The position numbers were made by a program, and so were the translations under genes. A stretch of 24,442 nucleotides of DNA from positions 1 through 24,442 of the forward strand of contig JAUYMX010000086.1 in assembly GCA_030699345.1 (NCBI GenBank). Direction: 5' to 3'. The notes under the pieces are model-generated. The model was not told where the DNA came from and ran no database searches. It worked only from the letters and a program-made list of their open reading frames with translations. This document shows positions 9,831-17,292 of the stretch, in pieces (within the stretch, counting starts at the first letter, position 1; each line of letters opens with the position of its first letter). The DNA is from Methylococcaceae bacterium. Its GTDB lineage: Bacteria; Pseudomonadota; Gammaproteobacteria; Methylococcales; Methylomonadaceae.

Positions 9831-9884
9831 GTGTGAGATGTGGGAAAAAATTCGGGGTCATAAAAATATGCAAGTAGGTGAGCA

Positions 9885-10232
9885 ATGCAGTTAGTTAACT
9901 CATATCAAGATTGCGTTAAATATGACGGGGAAATTGCAATTGTGAGAGGTAAGTACAACGCAATCGCCAGACCTATTAAAGGAAGTGTTCAGGTTGATAC
10001 TGAAAAAAAATATGCAGTCATTATTTTGCCTGATGAGGCACGCGTTTTTTTAGAACCCTTGGATTCCACCCGCTCAATTAGAACGCAAAGTGAACGGGAA
10101 GAATTCAACGGACAGTGGGTCGATGCGGTTGGGAAAATCCACCGCATTATGCCGTCTTCAGGACAAAGTTTAATTAACCCTTGTATTAGTGATGTGGTTT
10201 CGATCAAAAAGCATGAGCCTGAAACCAGATAG
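9885..10232 (+). CDS. Small protein next to the DUF4157 gene, immunity or accessory candidate
   Basis: This 115-residue protein is of unknown function. Alternating hydrophobic stretches predict a mainly beta fold. GEIAIVRGKYNAI opens it, KYAVIILPDEARVFLEP forms the middle, and WVDAVGKIHRIMP leads to the Cys-containing end NPCISDVVSI, which together look like a small OB-type barrel. The start ATG at 9885 has a modest GGTGAG site. It stands 54 bases after the DUF4157 gene, one of the few real gaps in this operon, and it is noticeably AT-rich. I recall similarly organised small proteins (LEP...IR...E...F.G..V...G.. pattern) beside DUF4157 genes. A cognate immunity or chaperone role is a reasonable guess, but no sequence feature proves it. 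Confidence 0.55.
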   Translation: MQLVNSYQDCVKYDGEIAIVRGKYNAIARPIKGSVQVDTEKKYAVIILPDEARVFLEPLDSTRSIRTQSEREEFNGQWVDAVGKIHRIMPSSGQSLINPCISDVVSIKKHEPETR

Positions 10233-10294
10233 GGTGTGCAAGCTTGTTTGCCACCCAATTAATCTTAACAAACGTAACCGTCTGAGAGAGCCGT

Positions 10295-11272
10295 ATGCGC
10301 ATTGCAAGCTTTAATCTGGAAAATTTTGCTGATAATCCGAAGTCGCCAGATGTGCTTGCGGAACGGATAGCCGTGATGCGTCCGCAACTTGAAAGGTTGC
10401 GCGCCGATGTGTTGTGCTTGCAGGAAGTTAACGGGCAAAAAACGAGTACTCAACCGCGGGTACTGTCAGCATTGGATAAGCTACTGGAAAATACTTCTTA
10501 CGCAAACTTTCAGCGCGTCAGTACGCTCACCGTAAAAGGCGAGCCCTATGAAGAACGCAATTTGGTCATTTTGAGTCGATTGCCGATTATTGAACATAAG
10601 CAGATTAAGCATCAATTCGCCGAACCGCCCTGGTATAAAAAAGTGACCGCCACGCCGCCTGAAGATACCGCCAAGGAAGTGACCTGGGAGCGGCCATTGC
10701 TTTATGCGCAGCTGGATTTAGGCGGGGGGCGTGGGCTTCATGTTGTTAATTTACATTTGAAATCCAGGTTACCGTCCAATGTCGATGGACAAATGCTTGA
10801 TCAGTACACTTGGAAAACGGCTTCGGGTTGGGCGGAAGGGTATTTTATTTCTTCTATGAAACGGGTGGGGCAGGCCCTGGAAACCAGGCGCTTCGTCGAT
10901 TCCATTTTCGATGCAGACGAGCAAGCGCTGATTGTGTTGTGCGGCGATTTTAACGCCGCGGTCGGCGAAGTACCGTTGGAAGCCATACGAGGGGCGGTGG
11001 AAAACACCAATAATCCCAAATTGAGTAACCGGGTATTGGTCGCTTGCGAGCAAACGGTGCCTGAGTCTTCCCGCTTTAGTTTGTATCACCGTGGCAAGGG
11101 CGAAATGCTCGATCATGTTCTGGCATCTCGCGGTCTGTTAAGCAGCTACCGCGGCACCGAAGTACATAATGAAATGCTTCACGACGAGTCGGTTGGCTTT
11201 GCTACCGACAAGTTGTACCCGGAATCTGATCACGCGCCAGTGGTGGTCGAGTTTGCCTTAAAGGATCATTGA
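10295..11272 (+). CDS. Endonuclease/exonuclease/phosphatase (EEP, DNase I-fold) family hydrolase, candidate cargo
   Basis: This 325-residue protein contains the full metal-dependent EEP active-site set in order: N7 in ASFNLEN, E44 in LCLQEVNG, H154 in NLHLKS, D218 and N220 in CGDFNA, and D312-H313 at the SDHAP motif, with D273-H274 in MLDHVLAS. Such enzymes cut phosphodiester or phosphomonoester bonds in DNA, RNA or phospholipid headgroups. The fold alone does not tell which. There is no signal peptide, so it begins in the cytoplasm. Its location inside a tightly packed eCIS operon, between the DUF4157 block and the tube initiator, suggests a toxin cargo. DNase I-like effectors are known from other toxin systems (for example CdtB). 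A housekeeping nuclease trapped in the operon remains possible. The 62-base gap before it contains no second clear promoter. Confidence 0.88.
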   Translation: MRIASFNLENFADNPKSPDVLAERIAVMRPQLERLRADVLCLQEVNGQKTSTQPRVLSALDKLLENTSYANFQRVSTLTVKGEPYEERNLVILSRLPIIEHKQIKHQFAEPPWYKKVTATPPEDTAKEVTWERPLLYAQLDLGGGRGLHVVNLHLKSRLPSNVDGQMLDQYTWKTASGWAEGYFISSMKRVGQALETRRFVDSIFDADEQALIVLCGDFNAAVGEVPLEAIRGAVENTNNPKLSNRVLVACEQTVPESSRFSLYHRGKGEMLDHVLASRGLLSSYRGTEVHNEMLHDESVGFATDKLYPESDHAPVVVEFALKDH

Positions 11273-11286
11273 TAAGGATATAAACC

Positions 11287-11940
11287 ATGACCAGTTTTCC
11301 CAATTCACCCAAATTGCTCAAAGGCGGCATTGTCCTGATAGACCCGGTGACGTCGGCGGTCAAGCGCATTATTTCTTTGCAATACAATCCCGATACGCTG
11401 TCTCGTACCTTGCAAATTAAGGGCGTGGGGGCGGATAGCAGCGATCGCTCGGAAGCGTTGCGCTTAAAAGGGCCTCCCACCGAGACGATTAAGTTGGAAG
11501 TTGAAATTGATGCGACGGATCAGTTGGAAGGCGGTGCCGGGCAGTCGACGCAATTGGGACTTCATCCGCAACTCGCCGCGTTGGAGACCATTGTTTATCC
11601 CAGTTACGATCAGCTGCAGAAGAACAATATGCTGGCAGGTAGCGGTAAGCTGGAAATTGTGCCGATGGAAACGCCGCTTGCCTTGTTTGTGTGGAGCAAA
11701 AATCGCATTTTGCCGGTGCGGATTACCGATTTCAGCATTACCGAAGAAGCTTTTGATGTCGCGCTCAACCCCATCCGCGCTAAGGTCAGCCTGAGTTTGC
11801 GGGTGTTGAATGTCGATGACCTTAACTTTAATCATAAAGGCGGCAGTTTGTTCATGAGCTATCTGCAGCAAAAAGAGCAGTTTGCGCAGCGCTCGACGGC
11901 AGGCACGTTTAGTTCCTTTGGCATTGGAGGCATTCCCTAA
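11287..11940 (+). CDS. Tube initiator / baseplate-tube adaptor (Afp7-like N-terminal part)
   Basis: This 217-residue protein joins the hub to the first tube ring. It shows the features of the eCIS tube-initiator family: LLKGGIVLIDPVT at the start, ISLQYNPDTLSRTL near residues 36-49, the LKGPPTETIKLEVEIDATD strand pair, PQLAALETIVYPS, and PLALFVWSKNRILPVRITDF. The last 40 residues are Gln/Ser-rich and look like a flexible tail. In Afp/PVC (Afp7) one protein combines this domain with a LysM module. Here the LysM part is a separate gene starting at 11940, sharing one base with this stop (TAATG). The AAGGAT site before the ATG supports the start. This gene opens the baseplate block. Confidence 0.82.
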   Translation: MTSFPNSPKLLKGGIVLIDPVTSAVKRIISLQYNPDTLSRTLQIKGVGADSSDRSEALRLKGPPTETIKLEVEIDATDQLEGGAGQSTQLGLHPQLAALETIVYPSYDQLQKNNMLAGSGKLEIVPMETPLALFVWSKNRILPVRITDFSITEEAFDVALNPIRAKVSLSLRVLNVDDLNFNHKGGSLFMSYLQQKEQFAQRSTAGTFSSFGIGGIP

Positions 11941-12305
11941 TGGACGCGAATCAAGCTTTACAAGCGTTGCTGCAACCCGCCGGCTTGCAGGCAACATTGT
12001 TTCCGGCAAGTAGCCGATATTACGGCATTGAAACGGCGACTCTGGAGGCGGCTGACGGTAAAAAAATCAGCTATATTCGCCGACGTTTTTTGCCGCCGCC
12101 GGAACGGTTGGCCTTGTTGCAAGAGCATGTCGTCACACAAGGCGAGCGGCTAGATAATATTACCGCCCATTATTTGGGCGATCCCGAGCAATTCTGGCGT
12201 TTGTGTGATGCCAATGCGGCCATGCAGCCGGAGGAATTAGAGACAATCAACCGGCGCTTGCGCATCACGCTGCCGGACGGTATTCCGGGGTTAGCCAATG
12301 CTTAA
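11940..12305 (+). CDS. LysM-domain baseplate protein
   Basis: This 121-residue protein carries a C-terminal LysM-type module: HVVTQGERLDNITAHYLGD leads through the helix PEQFWRLCDAN to the closing NRRLRITLP strand (about residues 61-116). In contractile systems (T4 gp53, Afp7) LysM modules sit inside the baseplate, helping to hold hub and wedges together rather than binding peptidoglycan. The N-terminal 60 residues (YYGIETATL, then SYIRRRFLPP) look like a small adaptor domain. Its start shares a base with the tube-initiator stop, and GGAGG at 11926-11930 serves as its ribosome site. Its end overlaps the hub gene by eight bases. No signal peptide is present, which fits an assembly part rather than a cell-wall enzyme. 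Confidence 0.82.
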   Translation: MDANQALQALLQPAGLQATLFPASSRYYGIETATLEAADGKKISYIRRRFLPPPERLALLQEHVVTQGERLDNITAHYLGDPEQFWRLCDANAAMQPEELETINRRLRITLPDGIPGLANA

Positions 12306-13437
12306 GGGTATTGATCTCCAGCTTTATGTCGGGCCGCTGGTGCCTATTCCGGCGTCGCGCGCGGTGATAGAAGCGCTTAACGAGATCACGGTAACGACTA
12401 AAGATGAGGGGCAAAGTGGTTTCCAATTGTCGTTTACCATCAGTACCCAATCACCGTTGCACACGCTATTTCTGTTATCGGGTGGCGGCACTCCGATCAA
12501 AATATTGCGCGTTGTTATCGTCGCCATTTACAACGGCACGCCCAACGTCATTATGGATGGCGTGGTGACAAAGCATGAGATTGTGCCGGGCGGTGACGCT
12601 GGTCATGCCACGCTTAAAGTGACCGGGGAAGATCTCTCGGTAGTCATGGACCAGATAGATTTTAGCGGTTTCCCTTTTCCGGCCTTGCCTGCGGAGGGTA
12701 GGGTGGCGCTGATGCTGCTCAAATATGCGGCGTTGGGAATTGTGCCGCTGGTTATTCCGAGCATATTTATTGACGTGGTGATTCCAACCAGTCGCATACC
12801 CACCCAGCAAGGCACCGATCTTTCTTATATCCAGGAACTGGCCAGCCAAGTCGGTTATGTGTTTTACATCGAGCCCGGCCCGTTACCCGGTGCCAACATT
12901 GCTTATTGGGGGCCGCAAATCAAGGTGGGCGCGCCGCAACCCGCGCTCAATATCAATATGGATGCGCATACCAATGTGGAAGCGCTGACCTTTTCTTTTG
13001 ATAATAATTTAAATGCCATCCCTACCTTGTTTTATCAGGAGGAAAAGACCAAAGCATTTTTTATCATACCCATCCCGCCTATTACGCCGTTAAATCCGCC
13101 CTTAGGATTGATTCCGCCCATTCCTAACCGGCTGGAATCCGTCAGTAAAGATGATGACCTGTCGAAATACTCATTGCCGCGCGCCATTACGGTGGGCGTT
13201 GCCAAAGCCGCAAAATGGGCGGAAGCGGTGACTGCTAGGGGCGAGCTTAACGTGCTGCGTTATGGCCGAATTTTAAAGGCAAGGCAATTGGTGGGTGTGC
13301 GCGGCGCCGGAACCGCTTATGACGGACTTTATTATGTAAAGAGCGTCACTCATAAGATCAAGCGCGGGGAGTACAAACAAAGTTTTGAACTTAGCCGTAA
13401 TGGCTTGATTTCAACGATTCCGCAGGTTCCGGTATGA
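12298..13437 (+). CDS. gp27-like baseplate hub protein (VgrG/late-control-D N-terminal type)
   Basis: This 379-residue protein builds the central hub on which the tube stands. It resembles the gp27-like part of VgrG/Afp8: an early ITVTTKDEGQSGFQLSFTI strand pair, a VVIVAIYNGTPNVIMDGVVT barrel segment, LKVTGEDLSVVMD, a Tyr/Pro-rich central part (GTDLSYIQELASQVGYVFYIEPG), and the C-terminal GLYYVKSVTHKIKRGEYKQSFELSR segment typical of phage late-control-D hubs. In Afp8 and VgrG this part is fused to a gp5-like OB fold and beta-spike. Here the OB-fold part is the next gene, overlapping by four bases, as in T4 where gp27 and gp5 are separate. No lysozyme domain is present. The assignment rests on motif order and context. 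Confidence 0.82.
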   Translation: MLKGIDLQLYVGPLVPIPASRAVIEALNEITVTTKDEGQSGFQLSFTISTQSPLHTLFLLSGGGTPIKILRVVIVAIYNGTPNVIMDGVVTKHEIVPGGDAGHATLKVTGEDLSVVMDQIDFSGFPFPALPAEGRVALMLLKYAALGIVPLVIPSIFIDVVIPTSRIPTQQGTDLSYIQELASQVGYVFYIEPGPLPGANIAYWGPQIKVGAPQPALNINMDAHTNVEALTFSFDNNLNAIPTLFYQEEKTKAFFIIPIPPITPLNPPLGLIPPIPNRLESVSKDDDLSKYSLPRAITVGVAKAAKWAEAVTARGELNVLRYGRILKARQLVGVRGAGTAYDGLYYVKSVTHKIKRGEYKQSFELSRNGLISTIPQVPV

Positions 13438-13982
13438 AAGAAAGTAATCGTTACTACGGTAAATATCGCGGCACGGTGTTTAACAATATCGACCCGGAAC
13501 AGCGTGGCCGCATTATGGCGATTGTGCCTGCCGTGCATGGGGTGGCTCCCACCTCCTGGGCGTTGCCCTGCGTGCCGATTGCAGGCAAGCAGAACGGTGT
13601 TTATGTGGTACCCAAAATAGGCGATGGCGTATGGATAGAGTTCGAGCAAGGCGATCCTGACTACCCGATTTGGGTGGGCGGTTTTTGGGGCATCGCGGCG
13701 GAAGTGCCGTTGGCCGCATTGGCAGGTAATCCCGCCGATCCCAACATCGTTATTCAATCGCTATTGCAGCAGGCGGTGATTGTCAGCGATATGCCGCCGT
13801 CGGTGCCGCCGCCGGTCATGCCGCCGGTGCCGACTACCGGCGGCATTATTTTGCGCAGCACCACGGGTGCTTATATCGTCGTTAACGATGCCGGTATTTT
13901 TATCAATAACGGTAAAGGCGCGTCGGTGGAGTTGCTGGGGCCATCGGTAATGATTAACAAACTGGCCTTGGTGGTGACCTAA
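13434..13982 (+). CDS. gp5/gpV-like OB-fold spike protein
   Basis: This 182-residue protein starts with an OB-fold of the phage baseplate assembly protein V/gp5 family. Residues 8-80 include YRGTVFNNIDPEQRGRIMAIVP, the hydrophobic SWALPCVPIAG turn, and PKIGDGVWIEFEQGDPDYPIWVGGFWG. The middle (about 115-140) is a Pro/Val-rich linker, and the end (GGIILRSTTGAYIVVNDAGIFINNGKG) is a short beta-spike-like repeat. It would link the gp27-like hub to the PAAR-like tip. Compared with VgrG or T4 gp5 the spike is very short and there is no lysozyme insertion, so membrane piercing would rest on the tip protein. It overlaps the hub gene by ATGA and is two bases from the tip gene. Confidence 0.85.
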   Translation: MKESNRYYGKYRGTVFNNIDPEQRGRIMAIVPAVHGVAPTSWALPCVPIAGKQNGVYVVPKIGDGVWIEFEQGDPDYPIWVGGFWGIAAEVPLAALAGNPADPNIVIQSLLQQAVIVSDMPPSVPPPVMPPVPTTGGIILRSTTGAYIVVNDAGIFINNGKGASVELLGPSVMINKLALVVT

Positions 13983-13983
13983 C

Positions 13984-14307
13984 ATGCCCGGCTTTCTGGT
14001 GCATGTCGGTGCGCAAGTGCTGTGCGCTCACGCCGGGCAAGCAACGCCGACGGTGCCGAATCCGCGGGTAACGGTCAGCGGTCAACCGACTGTGTTGATT
14101 ACGTCGCCTTATCTCGTGGCCGGATGTACCTTTCCGCCACCTCCGGCCGCCAACGGGCCGTGCGTGTCGGCGCAGTGGCTGGTCGGCAGCACGCGGGTAA
14201 CGTCCAACGGCCAGCCGCTGGTAGTGCAAAGCAGTCAGGCCATTTGCGCGCCAACCGGCACGCCATTGATGATTGTGCTAACGCAAACGCGCGTCACTGC
14301 GCTGTGA
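13984..14307 (+). CDS. PAAR-like spike tip protein
   Basis: This 107-residue protein is rich in Pro, Val, Thr and Gly, with three Cys. Repeated short strands (VTVSGQPTVLIT and, about 45 residues later, VTSNGQPLVVQS) give it the internal pseudo-symmetry expected of a small conical tip. It matches the length and position of Afp10/PAAR-like proteins that sharpen the spike and can carry effectors. The Cys and His residues (H7, C14, H16, C44, C57, C82) could coordinate a metal, as PAAR tips do, but the ligands are not certain. No extra effector domain is fused, so any cargo would have to travel separately. Confidence 0.75.
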   Translation: MPGFLVHVGAQVLCAHAGQATPTVPNPRVTVSGQPTVLITSPYLVAGCTFPPPPAANGPCVSAQWLVGSTRVTSNGQPLVVQSSQAICAPTGTPLMIVLTQTRVTAL

Positions 14308-14314
14308 GGATGAA

Positions 14315-14677
14315 ATGATAAATATCGATTTCCCTTTGCACTTCGACAGTTTCGGACGCACCGCCACAACCGGCCGCGATGACCATATCCGCGACCTGAT
14401 TGAGCAGTTTTTATTTACCAATAGCGGCGAACGCGTCAATCGGCCTGATTTTGGCAGCGGCTTATTACAACTGATTTTTGCCCCCAATAGCCCGGAACTG
14501 GCGGCAACGTTGCAATTTACCATTCAGGCCGGATTGCAACGATGGCTGGGCGATGTGCTTGAAGTGCAGGCCTTAGAAGTAGTCAGCGAGGATGGCGCGG
14601 TGCGGGTGTTTTTGCAATATCTGGTGCGTCGTACCGGCGAAGTCCGTACCGATGAATTCGTCCGGGGGCTGTCATGA
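14315..14677 (+). CDS. gp25-like baseplate wedge protein (Afp9)
   Basis: This 120-residue protein belongs to the GPW/gp25 family. It has the DDHIRDLIEQFLFTNSGERVNRPDFGSGL segment (about residues 22-50), which contains the family-typical GERVNRPDFG core, followed by LLQLIFAPNSPELAATLQFTI and a C-terminal strand pair. The EPR-like triad of gp25 that starts sheath assembly is represented by the NRPDFG stretch. It joins the wedge to the first sheath ring. GAGG at 14306-14309 provides the ribosome site, and an upstream ATG at 14310 is out of frame and stops at once. It overlaps the next gene by four bases. Confidence 0.93.
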   Translation: MINIDFPLHFDSFGRTATTGRDDHIRDLIEQFLFTNSGERVNRPDFGSGLLQLIFAPNSPELAATLQFTIQAGLQRWLGDVLEVQALEVVSEDGAVRVFLQYLVRRTGEVRTDEFVRGLS

Positions 14678-17292
14678 CTGCATCAACCTTAGTGTGTAAA
14701 AACAACCAGCGGCGCGATGCTGTTCGGGCAACGCCGCAACTTAATGGCTTGGATTATTTGGAAGTCAGCGACGACCAACTCACCCTGACCGTGTATTTTT
14801 TAGGTAAAGCGCCGCTGCAACTGGCTAAAGACAACATCATCATTACAGGCGGCAGGCGCATCACCGGCATTCAGGTGACAAGCGTTGAAATACACCGGGA
14901 AGAAGACCCGGAAACGGATGATTGCGTACATATCGGTGTTGATAAAGTCGGTGATTTTTCGACTTATTGTGTATGTCTTATCGAGAGTTATCAGGATAAA
15001 GAAGGCTGTAAACACACTCGGCCCATGAGCGGTTTCGATCCGCGTTATGTCTGCCTGGAGTTTAATTTTAAAGCCGGTTGCCCTGGCGATTTGGACTGCA
15101 AGCCGCAAGCCAGTTGTACACCTGAAAAACCCAGCCCGCCGGATATTAATTATCTTGCCAAGGATTATGCAAGTTTCCGGCAATTGCTTCTCGATCGTTT
15201 AGCGCTGACCATGCCCGACTGGCAAGAGCGCCATGTGCCGGATCTGGGTATTACCTTGGTCGAGTTACTGGCCTATGTGGGCGACCATTTAAGTTATTAC
15301 CAGGATGCTGTCGGCACCGAGGCTTATCTCGATACCGCGCGCCGCCGCATTTCCGTGCGTCGTCATGTCCGGTTGGTGGATTATCAATTGCACGAAGGTT
15401 GCAATGCTCGAGCCTGGGTTGCATTTGAGGTATCTACTGACCTGGATAAACTTAAGCCCGATGATTTTTACTTAACGACTAATTCCGGTTTGCCTGCTTA
15501 CGGCAATGTGCTTGAACACACGCAGCTTGCCAATATCGCTCCAAAATCGTATTTAATCTTTGAGCCGTTGGTCGAAAATAAAGAACAGGACATCGCATTT
15601 TGGACTGATCATAACGAGATAAAAATTTACACTTGGGATGACGAGCAATGCTGTTTGCCGAAGGGTTCAACCTCGGTAACGCTGAGCGATCCGGGCATCG
15701 CAACGCCGCCTGAAACCGATGATACCGGTGAATGCGGACCGCATCATGAGCCGCATGCAACACGTGAATCGCCGCTGGCTTCTGATTACCGCTTAAAGCT
15801 TAAGCCCTGCGACATCATTATTTTCGAAGAAGTTAAAGGCCCAAAGACCGGTAACCCGGCGGATGCCGATCCCAGCCATCGCCATGCGGTGCGTTTGATC
15901 AAGGCTGAGCAATCGCAAGATCCGCTCAATAAAAAACTTATTTGGGACATCGAATGGGCGGCAGAAGATGCCTTGCCGTTTGCCTTATGTATTTCGTCAA
16001 TTAAGCAAGATGATTGCTCGCCGGTGTCGGATGTCAGTGTGGTGCGCGGCAATGTGCTGTTGGTTGATCATGGCGAAAGCGTTAGCGATGAGCTCGACCC
16101 GGTGCCGTTAGAAATAACATTAACCCCATGCGGTGACGGTTGCGCGCCCCGTGAAGCTGTAAAAATTGCCGGTCGCTTTAAGCCGTCATTATCTAAAACT
16201 GACCTGACGTTTAGCCAACCGTTATTGCCCTGCAAACCGAAAACTCAGGCCTGTCTATCGTCTGCCAAACTCAACCCCGCCGTCGTGGTGTTTAAACAGG
16301 ATGTGCGCTTGGCCTTGCCGCAAGTGACGCTGCATAACGATCAAACTGCGCTAATTTGGCAGCCGCGCCTGGATTTGCTGAGCAGCGATGCCGAGGACCG
16401 GCATTTTGTGGTTGAAATCGAAGACGACCGGCGGGCGCAATTGCGTTTCGGTGACGGCGAATCAGGCCGTTTCCCGGATGCGGAAACACGCTTTACAGCC
16501 AAGTATCGCTCCGGCAATGGCAGTGCGGGAAATATCGGTGCCGAAGCGATTAGCCATATTGTGTTTCGGGATAATCTGCCCAACGGTGTCAGTATCGCAC
16601 CCAGAAACCCGTTACCGGCAACGGGCGGCACCAACCCAGAGCCGACCGCTGAGGCCAAGCTATTTGCGCCACAATCGTTTCGTAACACGCTGCAACGGGC
16701 AATTACCGCTGATGATTACGCGCAAATAGTGATGCGCGATTTTGCCGGTAAAGTGCAACGCGCCGCTGCAACCCTGCGCTGGACCGGCAGTTGGACGGAA
16801 GTGCTGGTCGCTGTCGATCCCACGGGTTCGGAAGATACCGATGCAGCATTACTGCGTGCAATCAAACACCATTTACACCGTTATCGGCGCATCGGCCATG
16901 ACGTCAAAGTGGTGCAGGCAAGCTACGTGGCGTTGGACGTTGCCTTGACGGTGTGCGTGTTGCCGAATTTTCTTAAAGGTCATGTTAAGGCCGCATTGCT
17001 CGATGTTTTCAGCAACCGGAGAAGGAGTGATGGCAGCAAAGGCTTTTTTCATCCCGATAATTTAAGCTTCGGCGAAGGGATTTATCTCAGTCAATTAGTC
17101 GCAACGGCACAAGCGGTTGACGGCGTTGAAAGCGTGTCGGTTAGCAAATTGGAACGTTATTTTGCCGGGCCTGCCCAGGAAATCGACAACGGCGTATTGC
17201 CCTTGGGACCGTTTGAAGTGGCGCGGCTGGATAACGACCCAAGCTTTCCGGAAAACGGCAAATTCACTCTGGACTTGCGAGGTGGACGATGA
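14674..17292 (+). CDS. gp6/J-like baseplate wedge protein 1 (Afp11-like)
   Basis: This 872-residue 'putative baseplate assembly protein' is one of two large wedge paralogues in this operon. The N-terminal 150 residues (LNGLDYLEV, then eight Cys clustered at about 88-150) form an extra domain found in this eCIS group. The gp6/J core begins near 154 with YLAKDYASFRQLLLDRLAL and LGITLVELLAYVGDHLSYYQDAV. The central 240-560 region is a beta-rich insertion. The C-terminal part shows LRFGDGESGRFPDAET (near 589), then AITADDYAQIVMRDFAG (near 676), and VLVAVDPTG with LHRYRRIGHDVKV. It should dimerise with the protein from 17289 into the iris-like ring of the baseplate. The start overlaps gp25 and the end overlaps the paralogue, both by ATGA, supporting equal production. 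Confidence 0.88.
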   Translation: MTASTLVCKNNQRRDAVRATPQLNGLDYLEVSDDQLTLTVYFLGKAPLQLAKDNIIITGGRRITGIQVTSVEIHREEDPETDDCVHIGVDKVGDFSTYCVCLIESYQDKEGCKHTRPMSGFDPRYVCLEFNFKAGCPGDLDCKPQASCTPEKPSPPDINYLAKDYASFRQLLLDRLALTMPDWQERHVPDLGITLVELLAYVGDHLSYYQDAVGTEAYLDTARRRISVRRHVRLVDYQLHEGCNARAWVAFEVSTDLDKLKPDDFYLTTNSGLPAYGNVLEHTQLANIAPKSYLIFEPLVENKEQDIAFWTDHNEIKIYTWDDEQCCLPKGSTSVTLSDPGIATPPETDDTGECGPHHEPHATRESPLASDYRLKLKPCDIIIFEEVKGPKTGNPADADPSHRHAVRLIKAEQSQDPLNKKLIWDIEWAAEDALPFALCISSIKQDDCSPVSDVSVVRGNVLLVDHGESVSDELDPVPLEITLTPCGDGCAPREAVKIAGRFKPSLSKTDLTFSQPLLPCKPKTQACLSSAKLNPAVVVFKQDVRLALPQVTLHNDQTALIWQPRLDLLSSDAEDRHFVVEIEDDRRAQLRFGDGESGRFPDAETRFTAKYRSGNGSAGNIGAEAISHIVFRDNLPNGVSIAPRNPLPATGGTNPEPTAEAKLFAPQSFRNTLQRAITADDYAQIVMRDFAGKVQRAAATLRWTGSWTEVLVAVDPTGSEDTDAALLRAIKHHLHRYRRIGHDVKVVQASYVALDVALTVCVLPNFLKGHVKAALLDVFSNRRRSDGSKGFFHPDNLSFGEGIYLSQLVATAQAVDGVESVSVSKLERYFAGPAQEIDNGVLPLGPFEVARLDNDPSFPENGKFTLDLRGGR

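Noticed and set aside
10233..10294. Terminator or second promoter in the gap before the EEP gene
   Set aside because: A weak GGTG/CACC hairpin is present near 10233-10256 but no T-run follows, and no -35/-10 pair is convincing.
11464..12009. Antisense ORF of 181 aa
   Set aside because: It is opposite the tube initiator and LysM genes, both of which show clear family motifs; the antisense product has a composition typical of shadow frames.
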